DNA of 64,000 bases from Bacillota bacterium (GTDB lineage Bacteria; Bacillota; Clostridia; Clostridiales; Clostridiaceae): positions 1-64,000 of the forward strand of contig JAEXLD010000050.1 of the NCBI GenBank assembly GCA_023445445.1, in the 5' to 3' direction. The notes beneath the pieces were generated by a model, which was not told where the DNA came from, made no database searches, and saw nothing but the letters and a program-made list of their open reading frames with translations. Below, in pieces: positions 42,608 through 51,214 of the stretch; position 1 is the first letter of the stretch; the number at the start of each line of letters is the position of its first letter. The position numbers and the translations under genes are program-made.

Positions 42608-44578
42608 TTATAAAAATTGATATTCCATTTTCTCAAAGAAATCAACCTTAGGTTCAAGGAATTTAAAATTATGATTATCACCATCTTCAAAATAAGAATT
42701 TAAAGGATCAAATATTTTATCCCAATTCCATAGTTCACCATCAACATTTAAATAATCCTTAAACATTTCACAGCCTTCTGGTGCTATAGGGTGTACTAAT
42801 ACTGCTATAACTTTACAAGCATAAAAGCAGTCTGCTAGTACATTTCTTTTTAATTCTTCTTTTTTGGAATTATTAACCCAATACTTATTAATTTCTCTTA
42901 TATAATCATCAAGAACATAGGATATTCTATGGAAATCTTGATTATACATATGTCTTTCATATTCAAATACTGCTTTTTCTGTTAATGCCTTAATTTTTTC
43001 ACTTATTTCTTCTTTAGGAAGATTTTCATTTAAGCTTTGTAAGGTATAAAAACATGAACGTATAAGTCTATTAAATACATTTGTTAAAAGATTTCCTTCT
43101 TTTAATACTGGGTCTGCGCCCTCCTTTTCTTCCTCTTTCATATATACTTGTGGTTTAAATCCAACACTTTTTGATGATAATCCTAAACTCATAAAATGCA
43201 TACGCAATTGATCACTAGTGTAATAGCTTAATAACTCATCTGCCATTGGTGTTTTAATATCTGAGCTACTGCTTGCCTTCTTATCCATAAATAAAATATG
43301 TTTATTAGGAACTATATGAGGTAGCTTAATATCATTAATATTAACTTCATCTCCCTTAGCTATCTTTAATCCTATTAGAATAGCCATTTCAGCAATTGAA
43401 TAAAAATAAATATTATCTTCTCCTATAAATTGATATACCATAGAATTTTCATTTTCCCACCAGCTATGCCACTCCTTAGGATTCTCTCCTATTGATTCTA
43501 AATATGTCTTTATAAAAGAAATTGGTGCCCATAATGATTCTGGCCATACCCAGAATGTTAAATTTTTTAAATCATCCTTATCTGGTACCTTTACTCCCCA
43601 AGAAATATTTCCAGATAGTCTAAAGGGAACTAAAGTCTTACCATTAGTATAATGAATATCTAAATTATCTAATTTTTCTTTTGCTTTATCTCTATCTTCT
43701 AATTTATCAAAAACAAATGTAATTGAGGATTTATTATCTTCATTTATAGTTTTGTGGCTTGGAAGAAGAGCTTCTAAATTATTAAGGTCATTAATATATT
43801 TTCTTGGAACATATATTAGTGGCTCCTTTAAAAATTCATCTATAGCTTTAATTTCGAATTTTCTTCTATTAGTATTTTTCTTTAAAAACTCATTTAAATC
43901 CTTCATAGTATCTAAAGAATCCTCTAATGTAAAATACCAATTATCAACGCTTTTTAGTATAGGTTTATTTCCTGATAATGTGCTAATAGGATTAATTAAT
44001 TCTGATGACATATATTGATGTCCTAAGGAACACTCATCTCCATAGGCTTTATCAGAATTACAACCAGCAATTGGACACTTTCCAATTACTTGTCTTCCAT
44101 TAAGAAAAGTTTTTTTATCCTCGTCATAAAATTGTAATGCTGATAGTTTTTTTATATAGCCATTTTTAAATAGGATATTAAATATTTCTTCAGAAACTTC
44201 ACTATGAATTTCTCCTGATCTTCCAAAGGCTGAAGCTCCAAAAAAATCTAAACTAATTTTATAATCCTCTAAGGTTTTCTTTTGTGATAAATGATTTTCT
44301 TTAACATATTCTTCTATAGTTTTATTGTAGCCTTTTTCCTTTAGTTTTCTATAGCTTTCAAGAATAGGAGATCCATAACAATCTGTACCAGATACAAAAA
44401 TAACATTATCTTTTCCTATTCTATCTCTCAAAAACCTTGCAAATATATCTGCATGAATAAACATTCCTCCAATATGACCAAAGTGAAGATTTTTATTACC
44501 ATAAGGCATTCCAGCAGTAATTACAGCTTTCTTAGGGAATATTGGTCTTTCATTTTTTTCTAGTCTTTTACTAATCAT
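42608..44578 (-). CDS. metG: Methionyl-tRNA synthetase-like class I tRNA ligase
   Basis: The 656-residue protein has the class I signature at H32-F-G-H35 (NLHFGHIGG) and the MetRS region VSGTDCYGSPI. A zinc knuckle with cysteines (GKCPIAGC and DECSLG), and an anticodon-binding alpha-helical domain at the C-terminus, are also present. The KMSKS loop is KKASSSSD at residues 433-440, so the second lysine and Met are missing. No C-terminal EMAP-like tRNA-binding domain is visible, and an insert of about 100 residues lies in the catalytic part. The ATG at 44578 has AAAGGGG upstream. A T-box leader with an ATG specifier precedes it, so it responds to uncharged tRNA-Met. It may be a second MetRS with altered inhibitor sensitivity, or a diverged enzyme. 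Confidence 0.82.
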   Translation of the reverse strand: MISKRLEKNERPIFPKKAVITAGMPYGNKNLHFGHIGGMFIHADIFARFLRDRIGKDNVIFVSGTDCYGSPILESYRKLKEKGYNKTIEEYVKENHLSQKKTLEDYKISLDFFGASAFGRSGEIHSEVSEEIFNILFKNGYIKKLSALQFYDEDKKTFLNGRQVIGKCPIAGCNSDKAYGDECSLGHQYMSSELINPISTLSGNKPILKSVDNWYFTLEDSLDTMKDLNEFLKKNTNRRKFEIKAIDEFLKEPLIYVPRKYINDLNNLEALLPSHKTINEDNKSSITFVFDKLEDRDKAKEKLDNLDIHYTNGKTLVPFRLSGNISWGVKVPDKDDLKNLTFWVWPESLWAPISFIKTYLESIGENPKEWHSWWENENSMVYQFIGEDNIYFYSIAEMAILIGLKIAKGDEVNINDIKLPHIVPNKHILFMDKKASSSSDIKTPMADELLSYYTSDQLRMHFMSLGLSSKSVGFKPQVYMKEEEKEGADPVLKEGNLLTNVFNRLIRSCFYTLQSLNENLPKEEISEKIKALTEKAVFEYERHMYNQDFHRISYVLDDYIREINKYWVNNSKKEELKRNVLADCFYACKVIAVLVHPIAPEGCEMFKDYLNVDGELWNWDKIFDPLNSYFEDGDNHNFKFLEPKVDFFEKMEYQFL

Positions 44579-44604
44579 TTTCATTACCCCTTTGTAATTT
44601 TTTA

Positions 44605-44910
44605 AAACAAAAAGCCCCTGTAGAACTATTTTCTACAGGGGCAAAACTTACATTTCACGATACCACCCTTTTTCCCTAAAATGTCACCATCTTAGGCTCT
44701 TCAAGTACACCATCTACCATTTCTAGGTTGAATCATACTCTAGTTCTGTAACGTGAACTTACGTCATAGCATCACTTATAATATATATTAATAAGATCCG
44801 TATGCAGCTCCGAGGCTTGTTTCATTATGATTTCATAATTTCCTTTCACCACCCGGAAACTCTCTGTGTATTCCTTCATAATTACTCTTCTCTTCATAGC
44901 TTTTATTATT
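44605..44910 (-). ncRNA. T-box leader (methionine-specific)
   Basis: The minus strand contains the T-box sequence AGGGTGGTATCGTG (44669-44656) and a Stem I-like region ending CCTCGGAGCTGC. A GAAGAGTAAT region with a CAGAGAGT block comes earlier, followed by a terminator. A candidate specifier codon ATG (44825-44823) lies in CATAATGAAAC, matching the MetRS-like gene behind it. When tRNA-Met is uncharged, the antiterminator forms and transcription goes on. The specifier placement is by pattern and not by a folded model. Confidence 0.88.
44614..44642 (-). terminator. T-box terminator hairpin
   Basis: GCCCCTGTAGAA (44614-44625) pairs perfectly with 44631-44642, and on the minus strand the T-run CTTTTTGTTTT follows. 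It lies about 36 bases before the MetRS-like start. Confidence 0.92.
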
Positions 44911-44916
44911 TTTAAT

Positions 44917-44945
44917 ATTATATATAAAATATTTGTAAGTGTCAA
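44917..44945 (-). promoter_or_regulatory. Consensus promoter of the T-box/MetRS transcript
   Basis: On the minus strand TTGACA (44945-44940) and TATAAT (44922-44917) are separated by exactly 17 bases, a full sigma-A consensus. The start would be near 44910. Confidence 0.9.
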
Positions 44946-44989
44946 TTATATAATATAATATTTTATTAATTTTTTGACAAATAAATTAT

Positions 44990-45961
44990 TTACTCAAATG
45001 GATATACTAAACCTATTTGCTTTCTTACTTCATCCATTATCTTAGCTAACTCTAATGTATTATTATGAGAAGCTACATTACTTTCTATATACTTATTAAT
45101 AATGCAATTATTTGCTTCTTCAATTTCGTGCTTATATCCAGCATCCTTATATTCATCTATATATTTTTCAGTTTTATCTTCACTATATAAATATGCTTCC
45201 TTTGCCATCCAAAAACTTGGTACAACTATCTTTCCTTTTTCTCCATATATCACTGCTGAATTATCTGTATCTAATGCTATTGAACAAGTTAAAGATGCCA
45301 ATGTTCCATCTTCATATTTTAAATTAATAATATCGCTTTCATCTACATTAGTCTGTGTAAATTCAGCACTAGCCTTTATCTCTTTAGGATAACTATTTGC
45401 CATATAATTAGAAAATAAAATTGGATAGATACCAACATCTAACAATGCTCCTCCAGCCAAATTTGGATTGTATAGTCTTGAATTTAAATCACATTCACTC
45501 TTAAATCCAAAGTTTATTGTAATTAATTTTACTTTACCTATTTTATCTTCTTTAATCCATGACTTTGCTTTATTAACTGCTGGTAAAAATAAAGTCCAAA
45601 GAGCTTCCATTATAAATACATTATTATCTTTCGCTAGCTCTAGTACTTCTTTACCTGTTTTATGATTATATGAAAAAGGCTTCTCACATAATATATGCTT
45701 TTTAGCTTTTATACACTTTTTAGCATATTCCATGTGGTAATTATGAGGTGTTGCTATATAAACAGCATCTATATTCTCATCATTTAAAAATTCATCTATA
45801 TCACTATAATATTTATCTATATTGTGTATTTTAGCAAATTCTTTTGTTTTATCTTCATTTCTTCCATAAACTGCAGAAAGAACTCCATCCTTAGTATTTT
45901 TAACTTCTTTTACAAAAGCATTAGCGATTGATCCTGGTGCTATAATTCCCCACTTAATCAT
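44990..45961 (-). CDS. Gfo/Idh/MocA-family oxidoreductase
   Basis: The 323-residue enzyme has an N-terminal Rossmann domain (WGIIAPGSIANAFVKEV) with the conserved EKP motif in HILCEKPFSYN and a C-terminal alpha/beta domain (LLDVGIYPI), as in glucose-fructose oxidoreductase and dihydrodiol dehydrogenase-like proteins. It uses NAD(P) to oxidise or reduce sugars or related polyols; the substrate is not clear. AAAGGAGAGG precedes the ATG. It is a single gene between the T-box gene and an amidohydrolase. Confidence 0.9.
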   Translation of the reverse strand: MIKWGIIAPGSIANAFVKEVKNTKDGVLSAVYGRNEDKTKEFAKIHNIDKYYSDIDEFLNDENIDAVYIATPHNYHMEYAKKCIKAKKHILCEKPFSYNHKTGKEVLELAKDNNVFIMEALWTLFLPAVNKAKSWIKEDKIGKVKLITINFGFKSECDLNSRLYNPNLAGGALLDVGIYPILFSNYMANSYPKEIKASAEFTQTNVDESDIINLKYEDGTLASLTCSIALDTDNSAVIYGEKGKIVVPSFWMAKEAYLYSEDKTEKYIDEYKDAGYKHEIEEANNCIINKYIESNVASHNNTLELAKIMDEVRKQIGLVYPFE

Positions 45962-46021
45962 AAATCACTGCTCCTCTCCTTTATTATTATAATTATATAA
46001 TATTTATTCTACTAATGGAAT

Positions 46022-46049
46022 AAAAAGGCACTTATAAAATGCCTTTTTT
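46022..46049 (-). terminator. Terminator after the M20 amidohydrolase gene
   Basis: AAAAAGGCA pairs with TGCCTTTTT over nine bases, giving T runs on both strands, directly after the stop at 46053. Confidence 0.85.
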
Positions 46050-46052
46050 AAA

Positions 46053-47237
46053 TTACTTATTATTTTTTAACCACATAATTGCAGAATAAGTATGAATAGC
46101 TGCACCTGTAACTAATATATCTTCATTAAATACTACCTTTTCATTGTGCATTGGCTCTCCATATAAAGGATTTTCTTGTTTTGTACCAGCTCCTAGCATA
46201 ATATATACACTTGGAACTTCATAGGAATAAGAAGCAAAATCTTCTGATCCCATTCCTCCTCCTTCAAATAAAACTACTGCCTTTTCACCAATTAATTCTT
46301 TCATATAGGAAGTTAATTCTTTAGCTAAATCATTGTTGTTAGCTAGTGGAGGTACTGAGGATAACTCTATTAGTTCAGCTTCTCCTCTAAACATTTTAGC
46401 AGTAGAAACAACTATATCATTCATTCTATTAAAAATAAATTCTCCTAATTCCTTATCTAAACTTCTAATTGTTCCTTCCATAATAACTTCATTAGGTATT
46501 ATATTAGGTGCATCTCCGCCTGCAAACTTTCCTATTGTTACAACAGCTGGCTTAGTTGCTGAGATTTCCCTGGAAATAATTTCCTGCAATGATATGTATA
46601 TGTGGGCCGCTATATTTATTGGATCTACCCCAAGTTCTGGCATAGCTCCATGACATCCAGTTCCTTTTACAACTATTCTAAATCTATTACAGCCTGCTAT
46701 ACTAGTTCCTAGTCCACATAGCACGAGATTAGAAGGTGTACCAGAATGTACATGCATTGCCAAAGCTGCATCAACCTTAGGATTTTCAAGTACTCCAGCT
46801 GCTAACATTTTTTTAGCTCCAGTAAATCCTTCTTCATCTGGTTGGAATACTAATTTAACAGTTCCTTCTATTTCATCTTGATTTTCTTTAAGTAATTTTG
46901 CTGCTCCTAAAAGCATTGTTGTGTGCATGTCGTGTCCACATGAATGCATACATCCATTTGTTGATTTAAAATCACATTCTGTTGCTTCTGCCATTGGAAG
47001 AGCATCCATATCAGCTCTAAGCAAAAATGTTTTTCCAGGTTTCTTACCCTCAATAGTAGCAACTATACCACTTTCACATATCTCTTTTGGATCATATCCA
47101 AATTCTTTTAACTTATCTATTACATAGGTCTTTGTTTTTGGTAAATTTGCTCCTACTTCAGGATTAGAATGAATTGTTCTCCTATAATTTATTAACTCAT
47201 CTTTTATTAATTTTGCTTGATCAATAATTTTATTCAT
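46053..47237 (-). CDS. M20-family amidohydrolase/peptidase
   Basis: The 394-residue protein belongs to the M20D group that cleaves N-acyl or aminoacyl amides. Metal ligands lie in RADMDALPM, SCGHDMHTTMLLG, DEEGFTGA and AMHVHSG. A dimerisation domain follows, and the last ligand is in EPMHNEKVVF. TGAGGTG precedes the ATG. It stands alone with a terminator, with about 210 bases of featureless AT sequence before it. The substrate (for example N-acetyl amino acids or hippurate-like amides) is not known. Confidence 0.92.
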   Translation of the reverse strand: MNKIIDQAKLIKDELINYRRTIHSNPEVGANLPKTKTYVIDKLKEFGYDPKEICESGIVATIEGKKPGKTFLLRADMDALPMAEATECDFKSTNGCMHSCGHDMHTTMLLGAAKLLKENQDEIEGTVKLVFQPDEEGFTGAKKMLAAGVLENPKVDAALAMHVHSGTPSNLVLCGLGTSIAGCNRFRIVVKGTGCHGAMPELGVDPINIAAHIYISLQEIISREISATKPAVVTIGKFAGGDAPNIIPNEVIMEGTIRSLDKELGEFIFNRMNDIVVSTAKMFRGEAELIELSSVPPLANNNDLAKELTSYMKELIGEKAVVLFEGGGMGSEDFASYSYEVPSVYIMLGAGTKQENPLYGEPMHNEKVVFNEDILVTGAAIHTYSAIMWLKNNK

Positions 47238-47446
47238 TAGTACACCTCATTTTTATTTAGAATTATTTCTATATAGCAATTATTTACTAATATATACTGT
47301 ATTTTATTATTATGATTTACATTAATAACAATCTTAATACTATCATTATTTTATTATAATATTTAAACAACATTATAATAAATTTTACATAAATATACCA
47401 CATTATTAATTTCTTTAAATATTTCTAAATATCTCTTAAGTAAGTT

Positions 47447-48277
47447 TTAAAGTTTATTACTTTTTAACCATTCTATTATTTTATCTACTGCCTCCATATA
47501 TCTTTGTCCTACGAGTAACCCAGTATGAGTTGTATTCCATAATCCTTCATACTTGGCATTAAGTTGTTCTGCTAACACCTTTCCTCTTCTATTAGAATCA
47601 TCACTACTTACAGATTTAATCACAAGAGAAGGGCACTTTATTTTGTTATAATCTATAGATATTCCTCCATTTATTTCATAATCTAAAATAGTACTCATTA
47701 CTTTTGAAGATTCCATTGATAGATACTTTCTTTGAAAAGCTATATCATCCTCTGATTCATCTATACTATAATTCTCAGGACGAGTTGGAGCTGGATCTAT
47801 AATTCTTTCTATTGAAGATTTATAGTTTTCTTTGTATGGAGCAATATCATATACTTCTTTGCTTATACATGTATCAATAAGTACTAAGCCTTGGAGTTCA
47901 ACTAACTCTGCTAACTTTTGACAAAGTATACCACCCATGCTAAATCCAATTAAAATAGGAGTTTCACCACATTCTGTAATAACTTCTTTAATATCATCTA
48001 AATAGTCATCAAAGGATATATTAGTAAAATCCATTACTCTACTTTTATAATGACTTCTCATATTCATTACATGACACTTCCACCCTTTCTGTATGAAATG
48101 AGGTATATATTTGCTCCACATCCAACTTCCTGTATAAGCACCATGTACAAATATTAATGGTGGCTTTTTTTGAGTTTCTTTTAAGTCACCTTCGCTATTA
48201 AAAATCTCTAAAAACAAATCATTTTCTCCAATATATTTTTCAATATGCTTAGGCAATATTTTTATATAATCTTTCAT
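47447..48277 (-). CDS. Alpha/beta-fold hydrolase
   Basis: The 276-residue hydrolase has an oxyanion region at HGAYTGSWMW, the nucleophile serine in IGFSMGGILCQ, aspartate in SVSSDDS and histidine in TTHTGLL near the end. The ATG at 48277 follows GGAGG by eight bases; the ATG at 48292 overlaps that site and is rejected. No signal peptide is seen. Substrate is unknown. It lies alone, with a terminator-like hairpin between it and the ZIP gene upstream. Confidence 0.88.
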   Translation of the reverse strand: MKDYIKILPKHIEKYIGENDLFLEIFNSEGDLKETQKKPPLIFVHGAYTGSWMWSKYIPHFIQKGWKCHVMNMRSHYKSRVMDFTNISFDDYLDDIKEVITECGETPILIGFSMGGILCQKLAELVELQGLVLIDTCISKEVYDIAPYKENYKSSIERIIDPAPTRPENYSIDESEDDIAFQRKYLSMESSKVMSTILDYEINGGISIDYNKIKCPSLVIKSVSSDDSNRRGKVLAEQLNAKYEGLWNTTHTGLLVGQRYMEAVDKIIEWLKSNKL

Positions 48278-48450
48278 TAATATTTCCTCCATTCTAGAAA
48301 TTTATATTAATAATACTTTTTTTACTTGACCTTATCCATATATTACCATATAAGCATCTATCTGTATATTATTTTTATTTGATAAACTACTGTCTATTTA
48401 TCTTCATAAATCCTAATTGTATTTTTATAAAATAATAAATTTAAATATAA

Positions 48451-48480
48451 AAGTAGATAATGATTGATCATTATCTACTT
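48451..48480. terminator. Terminator between the ZIP and hydrolase genes
   Basis: AAGTAGATAATGA (48451-48463) pairs perfectly with 48468-48480 around TTGA; on the minus strand TTTTAT follows. It lies 60 bases past the ZIP gene stop. Confidence 0.75.
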
Positions 48481-48540
48481 AAAATTCATTTTAAACAGTT
48501 TTTATAATTTTCCCATATATTTGTTAGCTCTTATACAATT

Positions 48541-49320
48541 TTAAGATAAAGCTACATCTAAAATCATCATAATTATAAAGCCTAAGGAAAAAGCTATGGC
48601 ACTAATATCTGAAGCATTATCTACAGCTGCTTCAGGAATTAGTTCTTCTACTACAACAAATATCATAGCCCCTGCAGCAAAAGAAAGCAAATATGGCATA
48701 AGTGGCGTAATAAAACTAGAAAATAGTATAGTTATAGCTGCTGCTATAGGTTCAACTATTCCAGACAAAACTCCATAAATAAAAGATTTATTTTTTCCTA
48801 AGCCTTCACTCTTAAGTGGCATTGATATTATAGCACCTTCTGGAAAATTTTGAATTGCTATTCCTAAAGAAAGCGCAATAGCAGCAGCAAAATTAACAGC
48901 ACTTCCATCATTAATAACTGCTGCATAAGTAATTCCTACAGCCATTCCCTCAGGAATATTATGAAGAACCACAGAAAATATAAGTTTTGTTGTTTTACTT
49001 ATATTATATTTCTTTATTCCTTCTGCTTTATTACTATCTACATGCATATGTGGAATAATCTTGTCCAATGAGAATAAAAACATAACACCAAGAAATATAC
49101 CAATAGCTGCCGGAAAAAATGCTAATTTGCCCATTCCACTTGACATATTAATAGATGGTATGATTAATGACCATATTGATGCTGCTATCATAACGCCTGA
49201 AGCGAAGCCTAGTAAGATTTTATTTACTTTTTTACTAATTTCTTTTTTCATTGCATAAACGCAAGCTGCCCCTAATGATGTTCCTATAAAAGGTATAAGA
49301 ATTCCAATTACAATATTCAT
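48541..49320 (-). CDS. ZIP-family metal transporter
   Basis: The 259-residue transporter has eight hydrophobic segments and the metal-binding helices with VVLHNIPEGMAVGI (TM4) and NFPEGAIISMPL (TM5). A small variable loop has a His (HMHVDS). It is a GufA/ZupT-type importer of zinc, iron or manganese. The ATG at 49320 follows GGGGGG; an earlier ATG at 49365 is rejected because it adds a charged tail without a ribosome binding site. It is a single gene. Confidence 0.92.
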   Translation of the reverse strand: MNIVIGILIPFIGTSLGAACVYAMKKEISKKVNKILLGFASGVMIAASIWSLIIPSINMSSGMGKLAFFPAAIGIFLGVMFLFSLDKIIPHMHVDSNKAEGIKKYNISKTTKLIFSVVLHNIPEGMAVGITYAAVINDGSAVNFAAAIALSLGIAIQNFPEGAIISMPLKSEGLGKNKSFIYGVLSGIVEPIAAAITILFSSFITPLMPYLLSFAAGAMIFVVVEELIPEAAVDNASDISAIAFSLGFIIMMILDVALS

Positions 49321-49472
49321 TATGTCCCCCCTTTTTATGTTACTATATATAAAATATATTTTCACTTTATTAATTAGTAATTATTATTAATTAATATTGT
49401 ACATTTATTTAACTAATATATCAAGTAATTACATATTTTATAGATATATTTATATTAATTTTCAAGACAAAA

Positions 49473-49507
49473 AATAAAAACAGTTTAAGAAATGAACTGT
49501 TTTTATT
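49473..49507 (-). terminator. Terminator after selO
   Basis: AATAAAAACAGTT (49473-49485) pairs perfectly with AACTGTTTTTATT (49495-49507), with a nine-base loop. It lies 17 bases past the selO stop. Confidence 0.82.
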
Positions 49508-49523
49508 ATAGTTTTTATTATTT

Positions 49524-50999
49524 TTAGGTTCCACAAAATGTTCTATATGGAATATTGGTTGGTTTTGGTAATGTTGTATATTCTTCTTGATCTTCGCTAT
49601 ATTCAAAAGGATTTGATAATACTTTTAATAATTTTATCATTACACTGTAATCATAATTTTTAACTGCTGCTTCAATGGCTTCTTCTACACGATGATTACG
49701 AGGAATTACTGAAGGATTTACACTCTTCATTAATTTTATTACTTCATCCTTTGGGTTATCTTGTCTAGATAATCTTTCACTCCATTTATTATGCCAGTTA
49801 TTAAATTCAGATGTAGTAAACATTGGAATATTATCTTTCTTTTCTAATGTTAAATCTCTAAAAGTATTAGTATAATCTGCTCCATATTTATTCATTAAAG
49901 TTAAAAGATTATATATTAATTCCTCATCTTCTTTTTCTTCATTAAATAAGCCTAATTTCAATCTCATTCCTGATATATAATTTTCTTTATATATATCATT
50001 AAATTTAGAAATTGCATTTTGAGCTATATCTATTGCTTCTTCTTGATTCTCACTTAATAATGGTATTAGTGTTTCAGCGAATCTTGCTAAATTCCAAGCC
50101 ATTATATTAGGTTGATTACCATATGCATATCTACCTTGATGATCTATAGAACTAAAGACAGTTGCTGGATCATAAGTATCCATAAAGGCACATGGTCCAT
50201 AATCTATTGTCTCACCAGAAATGCTTACATTATCAGTATTCATAACTCCATGAATAAATCCCACTTGAATCCATTTAGAAACTAATTTTCCTTGTTTTTT
50301 TATTACTTCTTCTAATAAAAATAAATAAGGATTTTCTTTACTTAGTCCTTCTGGATAATGTCTTTCTATTGTATAATCAGCTAAAACTTTTAATGACTCA
50401 TAATTTGTATATCTAGCAGCATATTGGAAAGTTCCAACTCTTATATGGCTAGATGCAATACGAGTTAATATAGCTCCAGGTTCTATTTTTTCTCGTGCCA
50501 CTGACTCTCCTGTAGTAACTACAGCTAAACTACGGGTAGTAGGAATTTTAAGTGAATTCATTGCTTCACTTATAATATATTCTCTAAGCATAGGTCCAAG
50601 AGCTGCCTTACCATCTCCACCTCTTGAATATGGTGTAATTCCTGATCCTTTAAGTTGAATATCTACTCTTTCTCCATTAGGATTTATATTTTCACCTAAC
50701 AAAACAGCTCTACCGTCTCCAAGCATAGTAAAATATCCAAATTGATGACCTGCATAAGCTTCTGAAATTGGATTAGAACCCTCTATAAGTTTATTTCCTG
50801 ATAAAATATCTGCTCCATCATTGCTTTCTAGAACTTTTAAATTTAATTGTAATTCACTAGCTAAATTTTCATTTAATATAGCTATCTTAGGATCTTCAAC
50901 ATAACTAGGTAATTGTCTAGTATAAAAAATTTCTGGTAACTTAGAATAAGAATTTTCTATATTAAAGCCTGTATCATATACTACTTCTCTTTTTTGCAT
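49524..50999 (-). CDS. selO: Protein adenylyltransferase SelO (YdiU family)
   Basis: SelO is a pseudokinase-like enzyme that transfers AMP from ATP to protein side chains and acts in redox stress. The 491-residue protein shows family blocks YAGHQFGYFTMLGDGRAVLLGE, DIQLKGSGITPYSRGGDGK and NTDNVSISGETIDYGPCAF. The C-terminus ends YRTFCGT, with a Cys near the position of the selenocysteine in mammalian SELENOO. The ATG at 50999 follows AAAGGAAA; the in-frame ATG at 51026 is less likely. It is a single gene divergent from an aldehyde dehydrogenase. Confidence 0.93.
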   Translation of the reverse strand: MQKREVVYDTGFNIENSYSKLPEIFYTRQLPSYVEDPKIAILNENLASELQLNLKVLESNDGADILSGNKLIEGSNPISEAYAGHQFGYFTMLGDGRAVLLGENINPNGERVDIQLKGSGITPYSRGGDGKAALGPMLREYIISEAMNSLKIPTTRSLAVVTTGESVAREKIEPGAILTRIASSHIRVGTFQYAARYTNYESLKVLADYTIERHYPEGLSKENPYLFLLEEVIKKQGKLVSKWIQVGFIHGVMNTDNVSISGETIDYGPCAFMDTYDPATVFSSIDHQGRYAYGNQPNIMAWNLARFAETLIPLLSENQEEAIDIAQNAISKFNDIYKENYISGMRLKLGLFNEEKEDEELIYNLLTLMNKYGADYTNTFRDLTLEKKDNIPMFTTSEFNNWHNKWSERLSRQDNPKDEVIKLMKSVNPSVIPRNHRVEEAIEAAVKNYDYSVMIKLLKVLSNPFEYSEDQEEYTTLPKPTNIPYRTFCGT

Positions 51000-51149
51000 T
51001 GTATATTTCCTTTCTTTATATATCACTTTTTATTATAGTTTTTCTTACTATTATTTAATTATTCAAATTCATCTTAGCATTATATATACTTTTGAGCAAT
51101 AATCATTATTAAATAAATATTACAATTAGTTGTTTAACTATTATCTAAA

Positions 51150-51178
51150 TTGCAAACATTTAACTATAACGTTATAAT
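51150..51178 (+). promoter_or_regulatory. Promoter of the aldehyde dehydrogenase gene
   Basis: TTGCAA (51150-51155) and TATAAT (51173-51178) are 17 bases apart. The spacer holds the palindrome ATAACGTTAT, a possible operator. Confidence 0.72.
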
Positions 51179-51214
51179 AGAATATATAAATAACCGTTTT
51201 AGGAGGGTGAAAAC

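Noticed and set aside
47238..47446. A possible riboswitch before the M20 amidohydrolase gene
   Set aside because: The sequence is AT-rich with no conserved core of any riboswitch I know and no terminator hairpin.
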